A stretch of 14,703 bases of DNA from Candidatus Poribacteria bacterium. Its GTDB lineage: Bacteria > Poribacteria > WGA-4E > UBA9662. The stretch covers positions 19,810 through 34,512 of the forward strand of contig PBVO01000099.1 of assembly GCA_002729015.1 (NCBI GenBank), written 5' to 3'. The notes beneath the pieces were generated by a model, which saw nothing but the letters and a program-made list of their open reading frames with translations, was not told the DNA's origin and did no database searches. Made by a program: the position numbers and the translations under genes. Position 1 is the stretch's first letter, and every line of letters starts with the position of its first letter. Below, one piece after another: positions 8,617-14,703 of this stretch.

Positions 8617-8712
8617 ATGATTGGTAGTGAAAGGTTGTACTTTTTACTACTGTTTTTTTTGTTATTTGCTCAACGAACCCAAATTGTAACACTTAGAGGT
8701 AAACGTAAATGA
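8617..8712 (+). CDS. Possible 31-residue hydrophobic leader/small protein overlapping purD start
   Basis: ATG 8617 opens a 31-codon frame ending at TGA 8710-8712. The stop overlaps the purD start as ATGA, the classical arrangement for translational coupling. The product has a hydrophobic core (LYFLLLFFLLFA) flanked by charged residues and a basic end (RGKRK), so it could be a one-pass membrane peptide or a translated leader. Against it: no clear Shine-Dalgarno sequence precedes the ATG, and its Phe/Leu content follows directly from a T-rich stretch that may instead be a terminator tail. I recognise no homologue. Confidence 0.25.
   Translation: MIGSERLYFLLLFFLLFAQRTQIVTLRGKRK
8624..8660 (+). 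terminator. Intrinsic-terminator-like hairpin in the purD leader
   Basis: GTAGTGAAAGG (8624-8634) pairs with CTTTTTACTAC (8640-8650) over eleven positions, nine Watson-Crick and two G-U, around a TTGTA loop. It is followed by TG and eight consecutive T (8653-8660), oriented for plus-strand transcription. No plus-strand gene ends here, and the hairpin lies between the predicted purD promoter and purD itself, so it is a candidate attenuator rather than an ordinary terminator. The stem is AT-rich, and no known riboswitch core or antiterminator was recognised. Confidence 0.45.
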
Positions 8713-9998
8713 ATGTATTGGTCATTGGCCAGGGTGGACGTGAACATGCCTTAGTATGGAAAATTGCCCAAAGCCAGTTAGTAGATCAAATTTATTGTTG
8801 GCCAGGGAATCCCGGAATGGATGAATTCTCTATTCGCCTTTCAATCCCGTTCGTTAATGAAATGGACAGTTACAGACAAGTAGTTGAGTTCGTTAAATCA
8901 GAAGGAATCGACCTGACTATAGTTGGTCCAGAAGATCCATTAGCCAATGGAATAGTAGATTTGTTCGAACTACATGAACTTAATATTTTTGGCCCAAATC
9001 AGTCAGCGGCGCAGATCGAAGCCAGTAAAGACTTTGCCAAGAAATTGATGACAAAATACAATATCCCCACAGCGGCTTACCAGACTTTCACTGACGCTGA
9101 ATCAGCTATCGATTATGTGAAAAAATTAGACAAGCCAGTTTTTGTCAAAGTTGATGGATTAGCAGCTGGTAAGGGGGCCATTCCTGGACTTACCATTTCG
9201 GATGCGATTCAAGCTATTCGAAGTGTACTAGTTGAGAATAACTTTGGTGAGGCCGGCCAAAAAGTAGTTATTGAAGAATGGATGGAAGGTGAAGAAGCCT
9301 CTTTTATTGTACTTTCTGACGGTGAGGATATTGTAACACTTCCCACTTCACAAGATCACAAAAGGGCCATGGATAACGATGAAGGGCCCAACACCGGTGG
9401 CATGGGGGCATACTCGCCGGCTCCTGTCATGACCGACATTTTACACCAAGAGGTTATTGAAACAATTGTTCTTCCGACAATTAAGGGTATGAAGGCCGAA
9501 GGCCGAATTTACAAAGGCATATTGTATGTTGGTCTAATGATCACTGATCAAGGACCAAAAGTAGTTGAATACAATTGTCGACTTGGTGACCCCGAAGCCC
9601 AAGTATTACTACCCAGAATTGAAAGCGATTTGGTACCTATTTTACAATCTTGTCTCGATGGTACTTTGGCTCATACAGAAGTTAAACTACGACCTGAACC
9701 CGCAGTTTGTGTGGTTATGGCTTCGGGCGGTTACCCAAAGAGTTATGAAAAAGGTAAAAAGATTACTGGTGTCAAATCATTCAAAGGTATTGAACATACA
9801 AATATTTTCCACGCGGGTACTAGTAATCAAAGTGGAGAGTTACGTACGGATGGTGGGCGAGTACTAGGTGTAACATCTGTTGGGAGCAATATACAATTAG
9901 CCATTGATCGTGCCTATCAGGGAGTAAGCAAAATACACTTTGACCAAGCCCATTACCGAACAGATATCGCACACAGGGCCGTCGAGCGAATGGAGTAG
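8709..9998 (+). CDS. purD: Phosphoribosylamine-glycine ligase (GAR synthetase)
   Basis: PurD catalyses the second step of de novo purine synthesis in the cytoplasm: ATP + 5-phosphoribosylamine + glycine gives glycinamide ribonucleotide. The protein is 429 residues, the usual length. The N-domain begins VLVIGQGGREHAL (3-15) and has VGPEDPLANGIVD (72-84). The ATP-grasp part shows EASKDFAK (104-111), VKVDGLAAGKG (147-156), IEEWMEGEEAS (188-198), QDHKRAMDNDEGPNTGGMGAYSP (core DHKRA and NTGGMGAYSP, 216-237) and the GARS signature RLGDPEAQ (291-298). The C-domain has VMASGGYP and HAGTS. The ATP loop reads GKGAIPG where GKGVIV is commoner, but all key residues remain. GAGG at 8696-8699 lies about nine bases before the ATG, and the start codon overlaps the stop of a possible leader ORF. 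It converges with pyrE, with about 100 bp between them. Confidence 0.97.
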   Translation: MNVLVIGQGGREHALVWKIAQSQLVDQIYCWPGNPGMDEFSIRLSIPFVNEMDSYRQVVEFVKSEGIDLTIVGPEDPLANGIVDLFELHELNIFGPNQSAAQIEASKDFAKKLMTKYNIPTAAYQTFTDAESAIDYVKKLDKPVFVKVDGLAAGKGAIPGLTISDAIQAIRSVLVENNFGEAGQKVVIEEWMEGEEASFIVLSDGEDIVTLPTSQDHKRAMDNDEGPNTGGMGAYSPAPVMTDILHQEVIETIVLPTIKGMKAEGRIYKGILYVGLMITDQGPKVVEYNCRLGDPEAQVLLPRIESDLVPILQSCLDGTLAHTEVKLRPEPAVCVVMASGGYPKSYEKGKKITGVKSFKGIEHTNIFHAGTSNQSGELRTDGGRVLGVTSVGSNIQLAIDRAYQGVSKIHFDQAHYRTDIAHRAVERME

Positions 9999-10102
9999 AT
10001 TAGATTTAGCAGTCGTTGGCAGACATAACCCCTGTTTCAAAATTTAGACGATCAGGTCCAAATTGAGTACGAAACATTCTAGAGCTGAATTACTCTCTAC
10101 CA

Positions 10103-10609
10103 TCAAGCTAGCTGATCTGCGGTGAGTAGTGCTTTCAGCTTGATACCATGTTCAGCTAACTTTTCGCTGCCACCAGTTTGACGATCAATAACACAAATAG
10201 CAGATTCAACACACAAGCCGTCAGCTTTCATCTTACTGGCTGCTTCAATGATCGCACCACCACTAGAAACAACATCTTCGACAATAAGTAATTGTCGGTT
10301 TGCTAAATTTGGTCCTTCTGCATAACGACAGGTACCATAATTTTTTGCTGCTTTTCGAATAAAAGCTGATGGGAGACCACTTATTTGACTTAGCATAGTT
10401 ACTATCGGGATTCCTCCCATTTCTAGGCCACAAAGAATATCTGTGTTACTGGGAATGAGTACACTCATCGCCTCAGCGATTTGTTTTAGTAGCTTGGGGT
10501 CAGACTCAAATTGATACTTGTCAAAATAGGTATTGCTAACCATACCTGAACGAAGGGTAAACTGGCCTTTTAATTCTGAAACAGTTTTGATAGATTGTGC
10601 AAGATTCAT
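10103..10609 (-). CDS. pyrE: Orotate phosphoribosyltransferase
   Basis: PyrE joins orotate to PRPP to make orotidine monophosphate, the fifth step of pyrimidine synthesis. The 168-residue product has FTLRSGMVSNTYFDKYQF (17-34) for substrate binding, GLEMGGIPIV (61-70), the flexible-loop region FIRKAAKNYGT (83-93) and the PRPP-binding motif LLIVEDVVSSGGAI (107-120). The loop has Tyr where E. coli PyrE has His (KDHG versus KNYG), as I recall for a short PyrE subfamily in several phyla. It is shorter than the roughly 210-residue enterobacterial enzyme but complete at both ends. GGAAAGG lies just upstream of the ATG on the minus strand. Other PRPP transferases are possible, but the FTLRSG and EDVVSSG combination favours PyrE. 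Confidence 0.9.
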   Translation of the reverse strand: MNLAQSIKTVSELKGQFTLRSGMVSNTYFDKYQFESDPKLLKQIAEAMSVLIPSNTDILCGLEMGGIPIVTMLSQISGLPSAFIRKAAKNYGTCRYAEGPNLANRQLLIVEDVVSSGGAIIEAASKMKADGLCVESAICVIDRQTGGSEKLAEHGIKLKALLTADQLA

Positions 10610-10636
10610 TTTTACCTTTCCAATTGGTGAACAATA

Positions 10637-10645
10637 AGTATACCA
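10637..10645 (-). promoter_or_regulatory. Possible extended -10 promoter for pyrE
   Basis: On the minus strand the sequence reads TGGTATACT, a TGn-extended -10 element with hexamer TATACT (10637-10642). It would place the transcript start about 20 bases before the pyrE ATG. No good -35 element is found at 17 bases; a TTGACA on this strand (10674-10679) is too far away to pair with it. Confidence 0.3.
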
Positions 10646-10700
10646 AACGTACCAGAAGAATTAGGTGTTCTTTTGTCAACTGAATGATTCGGTTCAATAA

Positions 10701-10729
10701 TTGACAACATTGACTCGTGTCCTTACAAT
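10701..10729 (+). promoter_or_regulatory. Predicted sigma70-type promoter for the alcohol dehydrogenase gene cluster
   Basis: A perfect -35 TTGACA (10701-10706) and a -10 TACAAT (10724-10729) are separated by exactly 17 bases. The start point would be near 10736, about 20 bases before the first ATG of the dehydrogenase gene. As the following genes abut or overlap, this promoter could serve the whole block to the right edge. Confidence 0.6.
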
Positions 10730-10755
10730 ACTGACGTGAAAAGTTAATAACTAAC

Positions 10756-11874
10756 ATGGGAATTATGGAGACTTTCGATTTTCAACCTAGTATCCGTCTT
10801 GTTTTTGGTCCAAACCGAATAGATCAACTAGGCCAGCTTTCTAAAGAACTAGCACATCCCAGTAAGGTTCTATTAATAACAGATTCTGGTGTTGCTAAAG
10901 CCGGTATATTAAACAGAGCAATCGATGCACTTAAATCTGTGGACATTAGTACGTATATCTTTCAAGAAGTAACGCCTAACCCAACAACAAAAGATGTGCA
11001 GAGTGCTACCAAACTGGCTCATAAAATTGGTAATATCGATTTGATTATAGGGGTAGGTGGAGGAAGTGCTATGGATTGCGCCAAAGGCGTAAATTTTCTC
11101 CTAACCAATGGTGGCACAATGAAAGATTACTGGGGATTTGGGAAAGCCACCCAGCCAATGTTGCCGTCGATTGGTATACCTACTACTGCTGGAACTGGCA
11201 GCGAAGCACAATCTTATGCCCTCATTTCTCAAGTAGACACTCATATTAAAATGGCGTGTGGAGACAGGAAAGCTCGCTTTCGAACTGTTATTTTAGACCC
11301 AGTACTAACTGAGACTATGCCGGCTCAAGTAGCGGCCTTAACAGGTTTTGATGCTATCTCACATGCTATTGAAAGTTACGTTAGTACCAAAGGTAATCCT
11401 ATGTCCCGATTGTTTGCTAAATCAGCTTGGCACAGGCTGTCTCAAAATTTCGAATTGGCATTACAACCGAATTCAGATTCAGAAGTGAGAGGGCAGATGC
11501 TCTTGGGTGCAAACCTCGCAGGCATGGCGATTGAATGTTCAATGTTGGGGGCAGCGCATGCTTGTGCTAATCCTCTGACCGCCAACTACCAAATCACACA
11601 TGGTCTCGCTGTTAGCTTGATGTTACCTCATGTGATAGAATTTAATAGTCAAAAAGTTGATAACCTTTATCAACAATTATCACCCGATTTAGCTAGTAGT
11701 ATTCGTCGTTTCCAGTCTGTAGCCAATCTGCCGAGTAGATTACGGGACGTTGGAGTTCCTCGGTCTGACTTAAATAACTTGGCGGTATCAGCATCTGAAC
11801 AATGGACAGGAAATTTCAATCCAGTTCTGTTGACAGATGAAGTTTTGGTACAGCTTTATGAGCAGGCTTACTAA
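10756..11874 (+). CDS. Iron-containing (group III) alcohol dehydrogenase
   Basis: A 372-residue NAD(P)-linked, metal-dependent dehydrogenase that interconverts alcohols and aldehydes or ketones in the cytoplasm. The N-terminal nucleotide-binding domain has the family's GVGGGSAMDCAKG (99-111) and IPTTAGTGSEAQS (141-153). The C-terminal helical domain supplies the iron ligands D199 and H203 in GFDAISHAIESY, H268 in GAAHACANP and H282 in THGLAVSLMLP. All four ligands are present, so the enzyme should be active; substrate range (1,3-propanediol, lactaldehyde, methanol or longer alcohols) cannot be told from these motifs. ATG 10756 is used; an in-frame ATG at 10765 is equally possible because neither has a strong ribosome binding site. 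Its 3' end overlaps the next gene, indicating an operon. Confidence 0.95.
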   Translation: MGIMETFDFQPSIRLVFGPNRIDQLGQLSKELAHPSKVLLITDSGVAKAGILNRAIDALKSVDISTYIFQEVTPNPTTKDVQSATKLAHKIGNIDLIIGVGGGSAMDCAKGVNFLLTNGGTMKDYWGFGKATQPMLPSIGIPTTAGTGSEAQSYALISQVDTHIKMACGDRKARFRTVILDPVLTETMPAQVAALTGFDAISHAIESYVSTKGNPMSRLFAKSAWHRLSQNFELALQPNSDSEVRGQMLLGANLAGMAIECSMLGAAHACANPLTANYQITHGLAVSLMLPHVIEFNSQKVDNLYQQLSPDLASSIRRFQSVANLPSRLRDVGVPRSDLNNLAVSASEQWTGNFNPVLLTDEVLVQLYEQAY

Positions 11875-13030
11875 AGTGGTGATTGCTAAAACCAAATTGA
11901 TGATAATAAAGTTAACAACCTTGTACCTAATGGTATTTTTCTTCTGTGTTTTAGTAACAAAGTCGGATGAGTGGCCAATTCCGCGTGGTAATTCTAGGCT
12001 GACTGGTGTAGCAAACACCGGTTTGCCTACATTGATGGAGCCTCTGTGGGTTTTTCAAGCTGATGAAGCTATCGAATCCACACCGGCAATTTTTGAAGGC
12101 ACTGTTTTTATCACTTCACTCGATGGTAACCTGTACGCACTAGAGATGAAAACCGGTCAAAAGCGTTGGCAATATTCGGCGACAGACATAATAAAATCTT
12201 CTCCATCAGTGGCAGCTGGTGTTGTTTATTTTGGTGATGAATCGGGAGTTTTTCATGCTGTTGATGGAGTAACTGGTCAACAACGGTGGACGTTCGAAAC
12301 CGAGGCAGGTATAATTTCGGCAGCTAACTTTGATCAAAAATTGGTTGTCTTCGGTAGCTATGATCAGTACCTTTATTGCCTCAAGCAAGATAGTGGAGAA
12401 CTAGTCTGGAAATACGAAACTGAGGGTTATATCAATGGTACCCCGGCTATAGTAAACCATCAAGCTACTGTCACTGGTTGCGATAGCTATCTAAGATTAA
12501 TCGATCTAAAAACAGGTAAACAGAGCCAACAGCTACCATTAGGTGATTATATAGTTGCCAGCCCCGCGATTTTGGGCGATCTTGTGTTCGTAGGAACTTA
12601 TAGCGGTCGCTTTTTCTGTGCTGACCTGAAGACAGCACAGACCGTTTGGAAATATGAGAATACAAAATCTCAGTTTCCAATCTTTGCTTCAGCTGCCGTA
12701 ACGGACACAACAGTTATTATGGCGAGTAAAGATAAAAGTGTTTACGCATTTGACCCGATGACCGGGCATGAACAATGGAGGATTAGTGCTAAGTCTAGAA
12801 TCGAAGCTTCTCCAGTAATTGCCAAAAATAACGTTTTATTTGCTACGACTGCTGGTAATCTATATGCAATAGATATTGAAAGTGGAAAACAAAATTGGTT
12901 TTTTGAGATTGGTTTCCCAATAGTAGCCGGACCAGCAGTTGCGGCCGAACGATTGGTTATTGGTGATACTAATGGAACAGTATACTGTTTTGGCTCACCC
13001 AGCTTAGGTACGGGTGAATCTGAAAAATGA
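11858..13030 (+). CDS. Exported PQQ-like (BamB-type) beta-propeller protein
   Basis: A 390-residue secreted protein made almost wholly of PQQ-type propeller repeats. I count eight, each with a pattern like SPAI..G.VF..S.DG.LYALD..TG...W (for example TSLDGNLYALEMKTG, GSYDQYLYCLKQDSG, ATTAGNLYAIDIESG), and the last blade ends GTVYCFG. Such proteins are scaffolds or, less often, quinoprotein-like enzymes. No PQQ-binding or catalytic residues specific to alcohol dehydrogenases were recognised, so a scaffold or binding role outside the cytoplasm is inferred. The N terminus has a basic n-region, then LTTLYLMVFFFCVLV. Start choice is uncertain: 11858 (17-bp overlap with the dehydrogenase), 11837 and 11900 are all in frame. 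I chose 11858 because the second propeller gene starts in the same way, with a long basic n-region and a 17-bp overlap; 11900 gives the more compact signal peptide. Confidence 0.85.
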   Translation: MSRLTKVVIAKTKLMIIKLTTLYLMVFFFCVLVTKSDEWPIPRGNSRLTGVANTGLPTLMEPLWVFQADEAIESTPAIFEGTVFITSLDGNLYALEMKTGQKRWQYSATDIIKSSPSVAAGVVYFGDESGVFHAVDGVTGQQRWTFETEAGIISAANFDQKLVVFGSYDQYLYCLKQDSGELVWKYETEGYINGTPAIVNHQATVTGCDSYLRLIDLKTGKQSQQLPLGDYIVASPAILGDLVFVGTYSGRFFCADLKTAQTVWKYENTKSQFPIFASAAVTDTTVIMASKDKSVYAFDPMTGHEQWRISAKSRIEASPVIAKNNVLFATTAGNLYAIDIESGKQNWFFEIGFPIVAGPAVAAERLVIGDTNGTVYCFGSPSLGTGESEK

Positions 13031-13046
13031 ATAGGCTGCAAGTACA

Positions 13047-14411
13047 ATGAAAAAAGAGACTCTTTCCAATCCTGAAAAAATTAAGGTTGAACCGGCAACT
13101 ACCCGAACTGATACACCTCAAACTGAAGTTGGTAGTGTCTTCGTTTCCAATTATCCACCTTATTCTTTCTGGTCAGAAGATAATATTACTGAAGTTCAGC
13201 AAACGTTACAGCAAACTTTTAGTAATCAAACTAACTTAGGACTGTACCTTCATATTCCATTTTGCCGGAAGCGGTGCAAATTCTGTTATTTTCGTGTCTA
13301 TACTGATAAGAATAGTCAAGAAATTGAACGCTACTTAGATTTGCTGTCAAAAGAAGTTGAACTTTATGCTGACATGCCAGCGATTGCTGAACGAAATTTA
13401 CATTTCATTTATTTTGGAGGTGGAACACCTTCCTTCATTAGTAGTAAGTTTCTCAAAAATCTAGTAGCCCGAGTAAAAGCTGCAATGCCATGGGATAAAG
13501 CTCTAGAGGTCGCCTTTGAATGTGAACCAGGAACATTAACACAAAGTAAGTTAGAAACAATACGTGAAGTGGGTGTAACTCGTCTAAGCATAGGTGTGGA
13601 GAACCTAAATGATTCAGTTCTGCGGGAAAATGGACGGGCACATGTAACGAAGGAAATCTATCGAATTATGCCTTGGGTTCATCAACTAGAGTTTGATCAA
13701 GTCAATATAGATTTGATCGCAGGAATGGTGGGTGAGGTCCGACAAACTTGGGAAGATACAGTCCAAAAAGCGATCGACCTTGACCCAGATAGCATCACCA
13801 TTTATCAAATGGAGTTACCATTCAATACGGTTTATTCTAAACAAATCTTGGATGAAGACGGTACAAATCTTTACGTGGCAGATTGGCAAACCAAACGTGA
13901 GTGGCATCAGTACGCCATAGAACAATTAATTGATGCTGGTTTTGAGGTTTCGAGTGCTTATACTATGGTAAAAAAAGACAGGCCAAATCAATTTATCTAC
14001 CGAGATGCACTTTGGCACAGTAGCGATATGATAGGTGCTGGCGTAGCCTCTTTTTCTCACTTGAATGGAATTCATTTTCAAAATCAGACTCATTGGAAAG
14101 GATACTTAGATTCTTTAGAAGCCGGTAGATTACCGCTGAACCGCGCTTTCAAAATTAGCACAGAAGAAAAGATGACTCGCGAGATGATCCTACAACTGAA
14201 ATTAGGCCAAATCGAGGTGGACTACTTTCGGGAAAAGTTTGGGGTTGACATTTTAGAAAAATTTGCTCAGCCCTACCGCAAGTTACAAAAGGAAGGATTA
14301 CTCAACTTCAATGAAGATAACGTAACATTGACTCTACAAGGTCTGTTACGCATCGATCAACTACTACCTGAATTTTATGCTGAGAAATATCAAAATGCTC
14401 GTTATACTTAA
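13047..14411 (+). CDS. HemW-like radical SAM protein (coproporphyrinogen-oxidase family)
   Basis: A 454-residue cytoplasmic radical SAM protein. After a 40-residue N-terminal extension ending in VSNYPPYSFW comes GLYLHIPFCRKRCKFC (65-80), carrying the [4Fe-4S] cysteines C73, C77 and C80. YFGGGTPSF is the SAM-binding glycine motif, RLSIGVENLND and VNIDLIAGMVGE are later conserved strands, and a HemN_C-like helical domain (about 365-450) follows. The HemN cluster motif CxxxCxxCxC has a fourth cysteine; here that position is F82, as in HemW, arguing against coproporphyrinogen III oxidase activity and for a heme-chaperone or other role. It begins 16 bp after the first propeller gene and overlaps the second by 17 bp, so it probably acts with them. 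No strong Shine-Dalgarno sequence is seen. Confidence 0.9.
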   Translation: MKKETLSNPEKIKVEPATTRTDTPQTEVGSVFVSNYPPYSFWSEDNITEVQQTLQQTFSNQTNLGLYLHIPFCRKRCKFCYFRVYTDKNSQEIERYLDLLSKEVELYADMPAIAERNLHFIYFGGGTPSFISSKFLKNLVARVKAAMPWDKALEVAFECEPGTLTQSKLETIREVGVTRLSIGVENLNDSVLRENGRAHVTKEIYRIMPWVHQLEFDQVNIDLIAGMVGEVRQTWEDTVQKAIDLDPDSITIYQMELPFNTVYSKQILDEDGTNLYVADWQTKREWHQYAIEQLIDAGFEVSSAYTMVKKDRPNQFIYRDALWHSSDMIGAGVASFSHLNGIHFQNQTHWKGYLDSLEAGRLPLNRAFKISTEEKMTREMILQLKLGQIEVDYFREKFGVDILEKFAQPYRKLQKEGLLNFNEDNVTLTLQGLLRIDQLLPEFYAEKYQNARYT

Positions 14412-14703
14412 AAACAATGTACTAGAAAGTAAAAAGCAGATAAAAATTTGCTTTTATTATTTATTGTTTGGCTGCCTGATACTGTTTAGTTCAGTGGGAC
14501 AAGTGGCCTTAGCAGACGATTGGCCTCAGTGGCGTGGACCAAACCGTGATGGTATTTCGTCAGAATCAATTTCAGCGTGGTCGGGTAAACAGCCTACAGA
14601 AGTTTGGCGTAAAACAATTGGAGAGGGGTTCTCCGCTATTTCAGTGGTCGACGGACGAGCCTATACAATGGATACCGACGGTACTGACGAATTCGTAGTC
14701 TGC
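14395..14703 (+). CDS. Exported PQQ-like beta-propeller protein, N-terminal part (runs off window)
   Basis: ATG 14395 opens a frame that overlaps the radical SAM gene by 17 bp and is still open at the right edge (103 codons visible). The start gives a basic n-region (K6, K13, K14, K17), a hydrophobic stretch CFYYLLFGCLILFSSVG and a clear signal peptidase I site VALA/DDW after residue 40. The mature start DDWPQWRGPNRDGIS is typical of planctomycete PQQ-repeat (outer-membrane BamB-like) proteins, and the first blade EVWRKTIGEGFSAISVVDGRAYTMD follows. No other ATG lies between 14395 and the signal core. The rest of the gene is needed to know its size or any fused domain. Confidence 0.85.
   Translation, partial: MLVILKNNVLESKKQIKICFYYLLFGCLILFSSVGQVALADDWPQWRGPNRDGISSESISAWSGKQPTEVWRKTIGEGFSAISVVDGRAYTMDTDGTDEFVVC

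Noticed and set aside
9999..10102. Bidirectional terminator between convergent purD and pyrE
   Set aside because: I found no hairpin with a T-run on either strand in this spacer.
10674..10679. TTGACA on the minus strand as the -35 of pyrE
   Set aside because: No acceptable -10 lies 16-18 bases downstream; the nearest good hexamer (TATACT) is about 31 bases away.

Overview
The window looks like a piece of an AT-rich planctomycete chromosome. This is inferred from gene content. The left end holds a thioester-less alpha-2-macroglobulin carrying TPR-like helices and a C-terminal 'VDLM..F' domain, an architecture I associate with planctomycetes. The window also has a sulfatase, a SUMF1-type protein, exported PQQ-type beta-propellers and a HemW-like radical SAM protein, all families that are common in that phylum. 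No taxonomic marker gene is present, so the assignment is provisional.

Layout. Positions 1-6147 are plus strand: the 3' part of the macroglobulin gene (open at the left edge), an M19 dipeptidase, then an NRDE/TANGO2-family protein followed 17 bp later by a small cupin. Positions 6161-8491 are minus strand: an intact SUMF1/FGE-like protein gene lies directly upstream of a full-length but decayed sulfatase gene with several stops and frameshifts. Positions 8492-8708 separate the SUMF1-like gene from divergent purD. They contain a good sigma70-like promoter, then a hairpin with a T-run and an overlapping short hydrophobic ORF whose stop overlaps the purD start (ATGA). purD (plus) converges on pyrE (minus). 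pyrE is divergent from an iron-dependent alcohol dehydrogenase gene, which has a near-consensus promoter.

From 10756 to the right edge four genes lie head to tail with two overlaps and one 16-bp gap: Fe-alcohol dehydrogenase, exported eight-bladed beta-propeller, HemW-like radical SAM protein, and a second exported propeller cut by the window edge. This is the most operon-like block. Its combination of a cytoplasmic oxidoreductase, a heme-chaperone-like radical SAM enzyme and two secreted propeller proteins is the best candidate here for an undescribed functional unit, but no biochemical role can be read from sequence alone. No tRNA, rRNA, CRISPR array, insertion sequence or integrase gene was seen.
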